Source: Pelobates cultripes (lineage: Eukaryota; Chordata; Amphibia; Anura; Pelobatidae). Taken from it: 64,000 bases of DNA. The notes under the pieces are model-generated. The model had not been told where the DNA came from, did not search any database, and worked only from the letters and a program-made list of their open reading frames with translations. Position numbers and translations under genes: made by a program. Below, piece after piece: positions 1-12,412 of this stretch. The stretch spans positions 97,561,265 through 97,625,264 of the forward strand of contig OW240913.1 of NCBI GenBank assembly GCA_933207985.1. The letters are read 5' to 3'. Numbering within the stretch: the first letter of the stretch is position 1; each line of letters begins with the position of its first letter.

Positions 1-690
1 TTAACCTTTCCTGGTAAGTTTTGTCCCGCAATCCATGAAGCAGTTTAGTAGCCCTTCTCTGAACCCTCTCTAAGGTATCAATATCCTTCTGAAGATACGG
101 TCTCCAGTACTGTGTACAATACTCCAAGTGAGGTCTCGCCAGTGTCTGTACAATGGCATGAGCACTTCCCTCTTTCTACTGCTAATACCTCTCCCTATAC
201 AACCAAGCATTCTGCTAGCATTTCCTGCTGCTCTATTACATTGTCTGCCTACCTTTAAGTCATCAGAAATAATCACCCCTAAATCCCTTTCCTCATATGT
301 TGAGGTTAGGACTCTATCAAATATTCTGTACTCTGCCCTTGGGTTTTTACGTCCAAGATGCATTATCTTGCACTTATCCACATTAAATGTCAGTTGCCAC
401 AATTCTGACCATTTTTCTAGTTTACCTAAATCATTTGCCATTTGGCTTATCCCTCCTGGAACATCAACCCTGTTACATATCTTAGTATCATCAGCAAAAA
501 GACATACCTTACCATCAAGACCTTCTGCAATATCACTAATAAAAATATTAAAGAGAATGGGTCCAAGTACAGATCCCTGAGGTACGCCACTGGTGACAAG
601 TCCAAGCTTCGAATATATTCCATTAACTACAACCCTCTGTTGCCTGTCACTCAGCCACTGCCTTACCCATTCAACAATATTGGAATCCAT
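1..690 (-). pseudogene. CR1-like LINE reverse transcriptase fragment (copy A)
   Basis: Reverse transcriptase part of a non-LTR retrotransposon ORF2, which copies element RNA into DNA at a nicked target. Read on the minus strand, about 206 codons show the RT motif GVPQGSVLGP near residues 36-45 and the catalytic FADD near residues 65-68. The thumb region follows. A one-base loss near 148, compared with the related copy at 53.1-54.4 kb, shifts the frame, so the C-terminal part (residues after LMPLYR) is out of frame. The element runs off the left edge of the window, so its 3' tail is not visible. Upstream RT fingers and the endonuclease are absent beyond 690, as in a 5'-truncated insertion. Assignment to the CR1/L2 group rests on these motifs and on the 3' tail of the related copy. 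Confidence 0.85.
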
Positions 691-2770
691 TTAATATAGA
701 AAAGAGACAAGAAAAATGAAGAAAGGAGCCTTAATTTGCTAGTCCCTCCATGGGGGATAACCCTATTAGTGACCAGAAAAACGAAAAGAGAGATTGGAGG
801 TGCTAGCTACATAATATATCAACCATGGAAACACTCTAATATAGTGGTGGAGTATAGAATTAATGTTAAAACGTCACTTTTAATAAATCAATTAAAAACG
901 AGATCCCTTCCTATTGGGAAAAGCACACCGTCACACAAACGTAAATAAGAGAAAACAATTTAAAATATAACTAATATCAGAGAATAGATATCTCGATACC
1001 AATTGTACAGGATCAATGCCTTTTTGTTAAATCTCTGTGCTGGACATAAGTAGCCCACTGTATATGATCCTATATTAGAATAATAGACCGCAAATGTGGA
1101 TTTCAATATACTTGATTTAAAATAAATTGCAAAACGTACCAACAGTTCAGAAGATGTATATTGCAGCACGTGAACACAGTTAAAAATCTGAATATAAGTA
1201 TACCAGTGGCCAATCACATCAGGAAATATCACAACAGTGACGCTTCACATCTAAAATTTTAGACCATTGAACAAATTGTACTTAATTCTAGGGGAAAAGT
1301 ACATTTAGCTTTCTTGTGTCATACATATAATTTTGTGATAACAATTGTTGGTTAATATCAAGTGCTATTTATCAATAGCTAAAGCATCCTAAACGTAGGA
1401 TTTGCAAACCATTGATATTTTCTAGTAGTGCAATGGGTAATCCAGGTCACATGTGACACGTGTCAGCTCCAATAGCACTTATGTTAAACTGGCTCTGAAT
1501 AAAAAACATAATAAATTGTTTCTAGATAATCCAGCTTCTATGAAACATTCTATGAATAAAAATATATTTGTTTATATCAAAATTATTGTTTTGTTTATTT
1601 CAGGTGTACAACACAATTAACTGTTTTTCAAATTAAATCTCAAGAATTATTTACTAAACTAGAAAACATGGAGGAATGACATGTTAATGAAACATTTAAT
1701 GGGAAAATAAGAGAATTGTAAACAAAATTCCAACAGCAATTTTGACAAACCCCTTGTCAATTTTCCACAATACAATGTTTAATGAGAAAACCCTATTACT
1801 ATTAACTTATTGTACACACTTTCAAAATAGCATAGCATGTAATTTATATATTGTACTATCTAACTTTGATCTTTTAAGGCAACACATTATGTATTATATA
1901 TTTATCTATTAAAAGAGTGTTTGTTATTTTAATGGGAAGATTACGTTTTCAAATCTTGTGATTCAGTTTTAATTATACTTAATGAAGATCAAATATATAA
2001 GGCAGAAAATCAGATAATGAGGCTTATTCACTTAACAGGAAATTGTATAATATTGACAAGAGACTTAAGAAATAACATATTTAAAGCTCTTGGTAGACTG
2101 AAAAATATCTGGGTAAAGAAATACCTCCATTTACAGATATTTTGGCATGAAAATGAAATTCCCATGCCTCAGCAATTACAAAAGAGAACCAGATCACTGG
2201 CATATATAATTCTAATGTTGAGGAAAGAAAGCAACTAGACTTCTCTAGGACATAAAAATTTTGTTCTTCCATAACAGTTTGGTAATTTTTTTTTAAATTC
2301 TTTTTTTTTTTTTAGGGCGACAGAATTTTTTTCATTTATCTGTTCATTTCAGCTGAATTTTGGAAATGAAAAATATTCGGTAAACCCTTGAAACAGTCAA
2401 AAAAGCAGGAATAAAGGGGATTATGGCTGTGCGGACATACAAAATCTACAATATTGACTGGCACAATGGCTATGCGATATCAGACATTTTCGCAATGTTA
2501 ATTTTGAGTTGACTTCTATCTCCGCAGATGCAGTTAGTAGAAGATAATGGTAGGGCTTTTTTTTTTTTTTTTTAATATTGATCTCAAGCTGCAAAAAAAA
2601 TAAAAAAAAATACAATATCCAAGTGACTGTGGAAGTAACAGACTCCACAATGAAAGGCATTTTAAAAAGGGGTGAACAGCAGCATCATGAGTATTTTAAT
2701 TAACAAGTGTATAACCACCAGCACCAGCTGCTAGATACAGCATAAAGCTAAAGCTAGTTCCACACTGGAT
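691..2770. other. AT-rich stretch, no gene recognised
   Basis: No convincing coding frame, RNA gene or terminal-repeat structure is seen. It is AT-rich with short T runs near 2288-2315 and 2557-2574. Open frames are short and have no recognisable protein character. Confidence 0.6.
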
Positions 2771-4406
2771 TTAACCCCTTAATGCCGGAGGGCGTACTAT
2801 TACATCCTATTTTAGGCGGCTCTAAATGCCGCCGGGCGTAATAGTATGCCCTCCTTTTTTTTTTACTTGCCCGGTCGCCGGCGATCCTACGCGGACTAAA
2901 ATTAAAAAAATAAATAAAAACATTTAAAAAATATATAGATGTATGTTATTTAGTTCTAACTGTATTGTGATATTAATATATATATATATTTATATCAAAA
3001 TACACGTATAACGAAATAATATATATATCTATATACATAAATATATACGTATATATCACTATATATATACCTATATATAAATAAAAATATTTTCAAAAAA
3101 TTATATATATATATACACATACGTATATATATACATATATTAATTCTACATATATATTTATGTAATCTTTTTACATAATTAGGTATCTTAATTAATTACA
3201 ATTAGCGGGACCTGCCTGACAACCCATGCCGAAAGTAAAGGGAATTTAATTTGCTAGCACTATATTTAACCCTATAACTTTCCGAGACACCATAAAACCT
3301 GCACATGGGGGGTACTGTTCTACTCGGGAGACTTCGCTGAACACAGATATTAGTGTTTCAAAACAGTACAATGTATTACAACGATGTAATGTGATTTTTT
3401 TTGCATTTTTCACGCACAAACAGCACTTACACGGACGATATTATTGCTGTGATACTTTTTACTGTTTTGAAACACAAATATTTGTGTTCAGCGAAGTCTC
3501 CCAAGTACAACAGTACCCCTCATGTACAGGTTTTATCGTGTTTTCAAAAGTTGCAGCATCAAATATAAGGCTTGTGTTTCATTTTTTTCACATTAAAATT
3601 TGCCAGACTGGTTAGGTTGCCTTTGAGACCCTATGGTAGCCCAAGAATGAAAATTACCCCTATGATGGCATGCCATTTGCAAAAGAAGACAACCCAAGGT
3701 ATTGAAAACAGGGTATGTCCAGTCTTTTTTAGTAGCCACTTAGTCACAAACACTGGCCAAAATTGGCGTTTTTTGCAATTTTCACACACAAACAAATACA
3801 AACGCTAACTTTGGCCAGTGCTTGTGACCAAATGGCTACTAAAAAAGACTGGACATACCCCATTTGCAATACCTTGGGTTGTCTACTATTGCAAATGGTA
3901 TGCCATTATGGGTGTAAATTTAATTCCTGGGCTACTATACAGTCTCAAAGGCAACATAACCTATCTGGCGAATTTCAATTTCAAATGTAACGTGCTATAT
4001 TTGACCCTGTAACTTCCCAAAACGCCATAAAACCTGTACATAGGGGGTACTTTTTTACACATGAGACTTTGCTGAATACAAATATGTGTATATTATTGCA
4101 GTAAAAGCAAACAGTATTATGACATTGACAGTTAAAATGTCATGTAGAACTAAAAAAAATAAAAATAATCTTATTTTCTCTCATTGCAAATGGTATTTCA
4201 TATTAAATTATGTTTCACAGCTAAATATTTGATATTAAATGAAAGCCCTGTTTTCCCTGAATAAAATGATATATAATAAGGGTGGGTGCATTTACTATGA
4301 AAGAGATGAATTACGGTTGGACAGACATGTAGCGCAAATGCCAGGTTTTGCTTACATTTTGTTTTGTTCACAACGTGTACATTTGGCTCCGTCCTTAAGG
4401 TGTTAA
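2771..4406 (+). mobile_element. TTAA-flanked multi-hairpin non-autonomous DNA element, copy 1
   Basis: The element runs from TTAACCCCTTAATGCCGG to CGTCCTTAAGGTGTTAA, giving imperfect terminal inverted repeats bounded by TTAA, the target used by piggyBac and Kolobok transposons. It has no coding capacity. It contains two large inverted repeats. The first pairs 3304-3368 with 3460-3524, and the second pairs 3665-3761 with 3810-3906. An AT-rich block with TA runs lies at 2975-3180. A second copy in the opposite orientation lies at 34804-36146. The superfamily is inferred from the TTAA ends only. Confidence 0.65.
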
Positions 4407-4732
4407 AGACACAGGCTAACTCCAACACAGGCACAGAAGGGTAAGCAAACAGAATCACTGCTGGCCTGTCTCCCTCAATGGCTGTAGTCAAAGTGTCAGT
4501 CAGAAATCCTTGGAAGTATAGTTATTTTATTGCGCCTAATTTTTCACTTTTCAGTAACTTTATTCGCTTGTGCACCCTTTCACTTGAGTAAATGCGGAAT
4601 AGCTTTATTCCATTTTTTATATCTCCTTCTTACAAAATATATTTCTGTCTATTTATCACTTGGAAGCAAGCTGACTAGTCAGTTATTCAGTCACAGAGTG
4701 AAGGCCCAACACAGGGAGGCATGCCCCGACCC
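4407..4732. other. No gene recognised
   Basis: Short interval between two repeats. Nothing recognisable was seen on either strand. Confidence 0.5.
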
Positions 4733-5149
4733 CAGTGGCGTAGCTAGAGCTTGTGCCGCACGGGGCTGCCTCTGAGTTTGCTGTCCCTCTTGATCCACAT
4801 CATGTCCAGTGTAGTCACATACGTCCGCGGCTGCACCATACATACCTATTTTAATTACCTAGTGGCTCTAGCTCAACACAGTTTAAAACCTTGTCAAGCT
4901 TTTTTAAGTTCTACACCCAATGAATTCATTCCTGAAAAATTCATGCATGTAATTCATTGGGATCATATCTACTAAACAGTGATTTTGTGGGGTGGTTGCC
5001 TATTTAGGCAGTTTCCTTTAATTAATTATTGTTACTTAAGCGCTTCAGTATATTTAACTTTTTATTGGTGTGAAAGGAAACACTTAGGAGTGACAAACTG
5101 CTTATTAAATTACATTTATTTTATACATCATTAAAAGAATTTCAATTGA

Positions 5150-6270
5150 AGCCCATTAATATACATTTTTTTTTGGCAGGGAGAGATGGGGGTTTGTGGA
5201 GGGGGGCTGTGGAAGGTGCAGGGAGGAATGCTGTGGAGGGTGGGTGCATGTGACCTGTGAGGGTGCAGGGGAGATGTGGTATCTGTGCAGTGAGGATGAG
5301 GTACGATGCAGGGGAGGAAGTGGGACTGGCAGGGTGCAGGGGAGGAGGGGATATGTGCAAGGTGGTACTGTTTTAGATCAAATCAAATGTTTGATACTCT
5401 TTGTTTATCTGCCTCTGTCCAAATTAATAAGTATATGCGTGCACGCTTTCTAGAAGTAATTCACACCGGAGACAAGATTTCTGGTTAGTGAAAAACCTGA
5501 GGAGTCTGTTTATTCTGAAGGGTGGGACTCCCTTTTAAAGCAGAAATATGTCATGTACAGAGTCACAGTTAACCAATTGTTGAATGTTTACTTTAGGTTA
5601 ACAGTCTAAGGGGTCTTGTCTAAACCCACCCTACAGGATGTAATGTCATTATCATGAAACTATCCCATACACATTCCAGCTCCATTTTATTACACGTGGC
5701 ATGTTTCTAGAGAGAGCCGTTACTTGAACAAAGGAAGCGGGGGAGGGGTTAGAAAGGAAAGCAGCTCCATCTTGGTTACACGATGGGAGGGAGAGCAGAA
5801 TAAGAGGGGTTAGTGTAGGAACAATTACAAACACACAAGGGGAGGCAGTTACTTTTTCAGCCAGTTTAACACAGTGAATACAGATACATAGAATAAATAG
5901 ACATTAGTAAATTGACATTTTATCCGTTCAAGTATTTTGTCCATAACAGTACTGTCAGATTGCTGGGGAGGCGGTGGAGAGGGGATCTGTGCAGGGTAGG
6001 GAGGGGGCTGTCAGGGATAGAGAGGATGTGTGCAGGGGATGGAGGGGGACTGTCATGGTGCAGGGGATCTGTGCAGGGGAGTGAGGGGAACTGTCAGGGT
6101 GCAGGGGGAGAGCAGATCTATGCAGGTGAGAAAGGGGATCTTTGCAGGGGAGGGGGCTGTCAGGGAGATGGGATCTGTGCATGGGAGAGAGGAGGACTGT
6201 AAGGGTGCAGGGGGAGGTGGGATCTGTGCAGGGAGGGGATCTGTCAGGGTGCAGGGATTTGGGGACTGTG
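5150..6270. repeat. G-rich minisatellite inside the hAT-like element
   Basis: Diverged tandem units built on phrases such as GGGATCTGTGCAGGG and GGGCTGTCAGGGTGCAGGGG recur over 5150-5364 and 5953-6270. The two halves are one array separated by the LTR at 5369-5948. Long open frames on both strands here are a consequence of the repeat, not evidence of coding. Confidence 0.75.
5369..5948 (-). mobile_element. Solo retroviral-type LTR
   Basis: A 580-bp block begins TG and ends CA, and is flanked by a perfect 4-bp duplication GTAC at 5365-5368 and 5949-5952. It interrupts a minisatellite that continues on both sides. Read on the minus strand it has a TATA-like CTTTAAAAGGG, then AATAAA about 30 bases later near 5500, and a short downstream region, the order expected for U3-R-U5. 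No gag, pol or env sequence adjoins it. The 4-bp duplication suits an endogenous retrovirus or a Gypsy element, and the sequence alone does not decide between them. Confidence 0.75.
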
Positions 6271-6899
6271 CTGGGAAGAGTATACCTGGTGTCTCTGCCA
6301 GGCTGTTCTTCCTATTCACCCCGCAGGACAGGGGAGCACAGGAAGTAACTTCACTTCCCATCCTCCTGCCCGCCTCTTCCCCTCACTCACTGCATGGAGG
6401 AGACCTGGCAAGCAGAGCAGGATTGCTGCCAGGTCTCACACAGAAGGTAAGACGAGGGTTACTGCCAGTATGGGAGGGAACAGAACCTTGCCGCCCCCCA
6501 GCTCCCTCCATGCTATGCCACTGGCTGAGAGGGGAGATCAAAGGTTTGCAGCCCAGAGAAGAAGTATCACAACCAGTGAGGAGATGAAAGACCAGTGAGC
6601 CCACCATTATGCCAGGTGAACGTGTAAGGGAGAACTCTGTGTTCACCTCATGCAGGTGCAGACTAAGTTCTTTGCAAGGTACTGTTTTAAAGCATTGTAG
6701 CAGGTTTATGCGGCAATGCTTAGATAAATTACCCAGATTGGTAGGAAGAACATGTATGCATTGCCAGAGATGCAGACAGGTTGAATCACCCATTGGGTAA
6801 TTAGGGTGCATCCCGGGCCCTAAGTAAACAAGAGGGAGAGTGGAATTAACTTTTAGTTGTTTTTTGCTCTTGCCCTCCTTACTGTGGCTCTTATTGCCT

Positions 6900-7255
6900 C
6901 ATTTGCTAGAACTCATATACTACACAAACTACAGTCCATACCCCTCACAATACAACCGCTATACCGCAGTATGCTGCAGTGTCTATCCCCCTATATACAC
7001 ATTAGTGCTCCACACACTACAGTACCTATCTCCCCTACATTAGTCTCTACCACCGCTACACAAACAGCCCCTATCCCCAAAATACATCTATCCCATCATA
7101 CACTACTACACTTATTACCCATATACTACAGCTTCAGTCTTGTCCACACACTACAGCCCCTATCCATAATAAACCACTGCCTATATAGCCCCCACATACT
7201 TCCATCCGTTTTGTCCCAAAATACTACAGACCCTATTTCAGACAAACTACAGCCC
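6900..7255. repeat. Degenerate ACTACAGCCCCTATCC-type repeat
   Basis: Phrases of the type CACACTACAGCCCCTATCC recur irregularly about every 30-45 bases, as in an old minisatellite. The 160-codon open frame across it is S/T/L/H-rich, has no domain features and is treated as repeat-derived. Confidence 0.5.
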
Positions 7256-7459
7256 CAATATGATATTTTGAGCATTCTGGACCTGGTTTCATCCATGATA
7301 TGTTTTTTGTTTTGCTTGTTAGTATATTTATTTATTTGAGGCATAAAAGGTAAATATAAAAGGTGTTTTATAATTTTGTTTTACAAAAATATTTAAAATC
7401 TAAACAAGTTATACTGTGATACATCGGAATCTCCTCGCTTCTTCCTTCTCTTCTTACAG

Positions 7460-7547
7460 ATTTCACGGTCAGGCATTCCGTATACCAATCCTCTCCAGTC
7501 TAAGTTTAAAAATAGCATTCAAGGTGATTTACCATTTGGTAACATGA
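7460..7547 (+). CDS. Candidate internal host exon (unknown gene)
   Basis: A long pyrimidine tract ending TTCTTACAG lies just before 7460, and a strong donor, ATGA followed by GTAAGT, lies just after 7547. The 88 nt between them read through in one frame without a stop, about 29 residues, including the stretch SGIPYTNPLQSKFKNS. Composition is mixed and protein-like, unlike the surrounding repeats. The length is not a multiple of three, so neighbouring exons would have to match phase. No gene is recognised from the peptide, and no partner exon is certain elsewhere in the window. It could be a chance pairing of splice-like signals. Confidence 0.4.
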
Positions 7548-9212
7548 GTAAGTTTAGTGTATAATACTGATATATGTTGTGACATATAAATACATGTTAG
7601 TATTATTAACAGTTTGCTAAATGCATTCCCTAGATTTATTATCAAAACAATTAATAATGATGTCGTTTAATGTCTAATTATAAAAAAAATGAAAGATTGT
7701 CTGTTCAATTGTGGCTTTTTAAAGCCTATAAATGACTAAAAAAAAAACATGTTTACGTCCGAAAAGATGAAGTATATGGCTAACAAGGGAAACATGCCCA
7801 ACATAATTAATAGATTATTATGCTTCTTAATTTTCAACATGTTAGTGAATAACAATCTAAGTTATGTTCATTTTATACAGGGTATTGGCTGTACATTCCT
7901 ATACAATGGTATTCTTTCTTTAAAATGACAGTGGCAGATGGTCACTGCCATACATTTTTTCCCTCCTCCTAGATCCTGTAGATTGCAAGAATGTGTGTGT
8001 CTCTCTACTCCCCCTCCTATTTCCTTTGAGCCCCTTTAAGATCTATGTGTTGGTACCCTATTGGATAATCCAATAGGGGTCATGTATAATTCTCATTTCA
8101 TATACTATTGTGTGAGACAATTAAAATTGTAGTCCTTTTGAACCAGCAACGTATGTGTCTCTTCAATTGCGCTTCCCAGTGCTGGAGAGGTACAGACGAA
8201 AACCAGTGATTAATAAATTAATAGAAGTCCATGGCAAATTAAGCGCTTTTCTATTTAAAGAATTCTTCACCAATCTTACAATATTAAAATAGATTTCCAC
8301 TGATTTCTTAAAAAGGAGGACTCCATTAAGGATCCAGAGCTTTCTCATGTGCCAAATTGGTAGGCATGCAGTATATTTACCCAGTTCCAGCTGGGATTTA
8401 GCATCTGCTGGTATTTAAAGCACTGATATTCTATAATATAACATAATATAGTCCTTTAAGGACTATTTTATTCATCACGTAGTACGGCCAAATGGACAAA
8501 GGGATTAACTACATACCTGTGGAAGAGCCAGCTTGTTGATGACTAATTCAATATTTAAGCAAGTAAGACCTTATTAAATACTAATAAATAAGTTCTTCAT
8601 GATGGTAAAGTGCTAGCTGAAGTCCTGACAATGTGAGATCATGCTGAGAAGTGCCAACAGCATTACATTCAAATCTATAGCTCAAGTTGTGTCGCGTGCA
8701 CTGTTCATCTTATGCATTGAATTTGTGTTACAGTTTATCCATAAAAGATAGATAATTACTATAACACCTTCATGAAAATATAACTTGCTAATGTAAACAC
8801 AAATAGATGTAACTTATACAAGTATGAATATAGCTATCTGTTAATTATGAAAACCATATTGGTCTTAAAAAATTAAAAATTCTAAACTAGTATACTGAAA
8901 AGCTCTTCATTTATATCAGGCATTGATACTCTCATGGGTATTGTAAACAGCCTGTCAGAACATTGGAATGTTACTGGATGACAGTCAATTCAGGACAACT
9001 GTAAATCAGATTCTATCTTCCTCTTACAATAGCAATATTTTAGATACCCCAAATAATTCTGAGAGCGGAGGATGCTTCTTTAAGGAACAATACAGTAACA
9101 CAGACCACTTAATCCCAGGTTCACTATAGCTTTAGAAATACAGATTTGTATATGTAACACTATAATGTTTCTAATATTTTGCATTCTCATATTATATTGA
9201 AGTTCATGTTTC

Positions 9213-10051
9213 TTAACCCCTTAAGAACCGGACTGTTTTTGGGATGTTGTACATTTGCGACCAGGCATCTTTTTACACTTTTGTGGTGTTTGTGTTTAGC
9301 TTTAATTTTCTGCTCTCTCATTTACTGTTCCCATACAAATTATATATTGGTTTTTTTTTCAGGACAAAAAGGGCTTTCTTTACATACCATTATTTATATA
9401 ATCTCGTGTAATTTAATTAGAAAAGAAAAATTATGATGAAAAATTGAAAAAAATAAGTTTTTTGACTTTTACTTGAAAAATCTTTTACTCATCTACAAAA
9501 GCGAATGAAAAAAACTGCTAAATAGATTCAAAATTTTGTCCTGAGTTTAAAAATACCCAGTGTTTACATGCTTTTTTGCTATTTTTTTTACATCTTACAG
9601 GGCTATAAGTACAAGTAGGTTATTGCTGTTTCAAAACATACATTTTTAAAATTTATCAATAGTGACATTGTAACACTATTATCTGTCATAAATCTCTGAA
9701 TAACACTCCACATGTACATTTTTTTTTAAAGTAGACAACCCAGTATATTAATATCGAAATACAGTTAGAATAACATTTCATATAGATATATAATTTTTTT
9801 TTTTTAATTATTATTTTTACATGTTTTTATTTTATTTAAATTACTTATTATTTCTATTTCATAATATATATATATATATATATACACAATATATATAAAT
9901 ATATAGATATATATACATGTGTAATTTAATTATAAGTGTATTTTTATATTAATATATGTACAATATAAAATATTATATTAATATAAAAATACACTTAGTA
10001 TGACATTATATATGATATATAGACATATATAGATATAATATATGTCTATAT

Positions 10052-10090
<39 letters not shown>

Positions 10091-10439
10091 TTATTTTTTT
10101 TAACATTAACCTTTATTTTTTTTTATGATTTTACACTAGCAGGGAGACTGGCTGTCAGCACAGACAGTCCCCCTGCAGGCAGACACATGGACACCTATTG
10201 TGACCATGTGATCGCTCTGTTGAGCGATCACATGGCCACAGGGGTCCTAATCCGCCATGGGAGACTGTCTGGGCTGCAGGCAGTCTACCCACACTGGGAG
10301 CACCGCCGATCTCCGCCGGGGGAACGACGGCTATTGGGTAAGTACATCTGACTGTTAGGACGGTTCAGGACCGTCACCGGTCGGCAATGCAAAAATGCCA
10401 ATGACGGTCCTGAACCATCCTCGGTCCTTAAGGGGTTAA
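9213..10439 (+). mobile_element. TTAA-flanked non-autonomous element (CCCCTTAAG ends)
   Basis: It starts TTAACCCCTTAAGAACCGG and ends CGGTCCTTAAGGGGTTAA, so the terminal inverted repeats and TTAA duplications are nearly perfect. The middle is AT-rich with TA runs near 9865-9900 and 10050-10085. The right 300 bp are GC-rich and contain a short hairpin around GTGATCGCTC and GAGCGATCAC. No transposase is seen. The right part is homologous to 39060-39388. PiggyBac-like is the best guess from TTAA plus CCC/GGG ends. Confidence 0.7.
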
Positions 10440-11002
10440 TATTCTTGGTTTGTGATGGGGTCTAGTTTGCAAGTTTAAAACTAGAACCATGGTAAACATA
10501 AACTTGAAACTATCAGTTTTAAAAATGTATTTCCATGCAACATAGTGATCGACCTTCAAACAGTGCTCATATACTACTCCCCAATTTTATGATCTTCTAA
10601 TTGGCACATTTAGAAGTGCTTTGGACATCACATTTTAGTAATATCCATTTTCTTCTAAATGTAAATCTTGTGTTTAGTGTTACAATTGAAATCCACTTCT
10701 ATGCAGTGTATCTTTCTACTAAACAGATGAAATAAAATTTCCCATGGGATGATTGAGTTGCAGGTTTTACAATGGTGGTATCTGTTCCAGTCTCTTTTTA
10801 TTTGAAAACATTATTGTTTTTTGTGATATTTATGTATCCTGTCTGCACTAACTACCCTGTTATTGACAGTTTATTTATCTCTATTTCCAGCCTTGATCTG
10901 TGCATAATTTTGTTTACAATGTACTTCAGGAACTAAGAATCAACATTATATGTGAGAACAAAATGTATACTGTGTAGGTCCAATCATATTTTCTGTCTTC
11001 TA
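10440..11002. other. No gene recognised
   Basis: AT-rich sequence between two TTAA elements. No coding or structural signal was seen. Confidence 0.5.
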
Positions 11003-11504
11003 TTAAAGGACCACTCTAGGCACCCAGACCACTTCAGCTTAATGAAGTGGTCTGGGTGCCAGGTCCTTCTAGGGTTAACCCATTTTTTCATAATTATAGC
11101 AGTTTCAGAGAAACTGCTATAATTATGAATGGGTTAAGACTTCCCCCTAATCCTCTAGTGGCTGTCTCATTGACAGCCACTAGAGGCACTTGCGTGATTC
11201 TCACTGTGAAAATCACAGTGAGAGCACGCCAGCGTCCATAGGAAAGCATTGTAAATGCTGTCCTATGAGACCAGCTGAATGCGCGCGCAGCTCTTGCCGC
11301 GCATGCGCATTCAGCCGGCGGGGCGTAACGGAGGCAGAGAGGAGGAGGAGAGCTCTCCGCCCAGCGCTGGAAAAAGGTAAGTTTTTACCCCTTTCCCCCT
11401 TCCAGAGCCGGGCGGGAGGGGGTCCCTGAGGGTGGGGGCACCCTCAGGGCACTATAGTGCCAGGAAAACGAGTATGTTTTCCTGGCACTATAGTGGTCCT
11501 TTAA
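11003..11504. mobile_element. T2/Kolobok-like MITE built of six hairpins (copy 1)
   Basis: The ends are TTAAAGGACCACT and AGTGGTCCTTTAA, a perfect 13-bp terminal inverted repeat including TTAA. The TTAAAGG start resembles the T2 MITEs described in Xenopus. Six consecutive local hairpins lie inside, at about 11020-11060, 11089-11127, 11153-11184, 11198-11223, 11276-11312 and 11450-11495. It has no coding capacity. Related pieces are at 14450-14846, 15828-15900, 39390-39418 and 56762-56988. Confidence 0.75.
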
Positions 11505-11759
11505 TGCTTTAGATAAAATTGCTTGAGAATAATCCAAGCTTAGAAAATCTAAAAACAAACATATTTCAGTGTAATATTTTACATATAGAACATTGCAAAA
11601 AAATGTAAACAACCAAATGTGTACAACAGTATTATATGTAAGCATAAATAAGTCAAAACAGCACTAATTGGTAGACTTGAAGACTTCAGGCCGAACTACA
11701 ATTGGTCTGAATTCAGGAAGATAGCGTGATTAGCTGAAATTCCAATTTCTGACCCACCA

Positions 11760-12412
11760 TGTGCCAGAACCTCAGGGTGGGGCATTACTTACTTCTGCTG
11801 GGCCAAGCTGAACCCCTCCTACCCTGTGGTCCGACCGCTTCATGAGTCCAATGGCTCCACGAGTCTCCCTTAGGGTGCGGCGCAGTCGCGGAGCGATTGG
11901 ACTGCGTGGCACACTGAGGGAGACTCACCTCCCTCGATCCTAGTCAACCTCTTCCTGCCGTGTGGTCTGACTGAACTACACGGCCGTGTGGCAGGATGTC
12001 TATATATAGATGTGGACGTGATGTCAAGCCCACTCTTAAAGTGACCATGTCATCATTGTGATCCTAATCTGTTTTGGATCGCAGTGATGACGTGGACCTA
12101 TCAGAACATAGGTAAGCCTATTTAAGGCTTGTTTTAGCCCTCATTCATTGCCCTATCATGTTTTCTGTTAGAACTTTGTTTAGTGCTCCTGGTGATTCTC
12201 TTGTGATTTCCTGTGTTTGACCTCGACTTCGTATTTGACTTGTGATTTCTGGTATCCTGACCCCGGCTTTGTCTTGACTGAGTATTCTTGTACCTGATTC
12301 TTGTTGTTTAGTTACATTAAGTCCGGCCATTCTAAAGCTCCGTAATGCGTCTTTCGGATCCACCTTTTGTGGTTCCCTCTTTCCTGCGTGTTAAGTTACG
12401 ACTCCCGTGACA
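11760..12412 (+). mobile_element. LTR-like block, probably Gypsy type
   Basis: The block can be delimited as TG (11760) to CA (12412), with TATA-like signals at about 11999 (CTATATATAG) and 12117 (CTATTTAAGG). Its T/C-rich downstream part ends CGACTCCCGTGACA. It resembles in style the LTR at 39530-40086, which begins TGTCACGG. No matching 5-bp target duplication flanks it and no internal gene adjoins it. The limits are therefore uncertain. Confidence 0.45.

Larger units (their letters stand above)
4733..6523. mobile_element. hAT-like non-autonomous element (CAGTGGCGTAGC ends)
   Basis: The left end reads CAGTGGCGTAGCTAGAGC and the right end reads GCTATGCCACTG, so about 12 bp of terminal inverted repeat match with one mismatch. 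CAG...CTG-type ends are typical of hAT elements. The flanking 8-mers do not match, so a target duplication cannot be shown. The interior is a G-rich minisatellite split by a solo LTR at 5369-5948, followed by a GC-rich tail (6270-6520). No transposase is present. Confidence 0.55.
6524..9212. other. Mostly unannotated stretch
   Basis: No retroelement or transposon ORF is recognised here. It contains a pyrimidine-rich degenerate repeat (6900-7255) and one candidate host exon (7460-7547), both listed separately. The rest is AT-rich with only short frames. Confidence 0.5.

Noticed and set aside
5955..6361. Overlapping frames on both strands in the G-rich block
   Set aside because: Minisatellite-derived, interrupted by a solo LTR and lacking protein features.
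7880..8165. Possible further LTR
   Set aside because: Some LTR-like features (AATTAAA, T-rich end) are present but no TG/CA limits or target duplication could be set.
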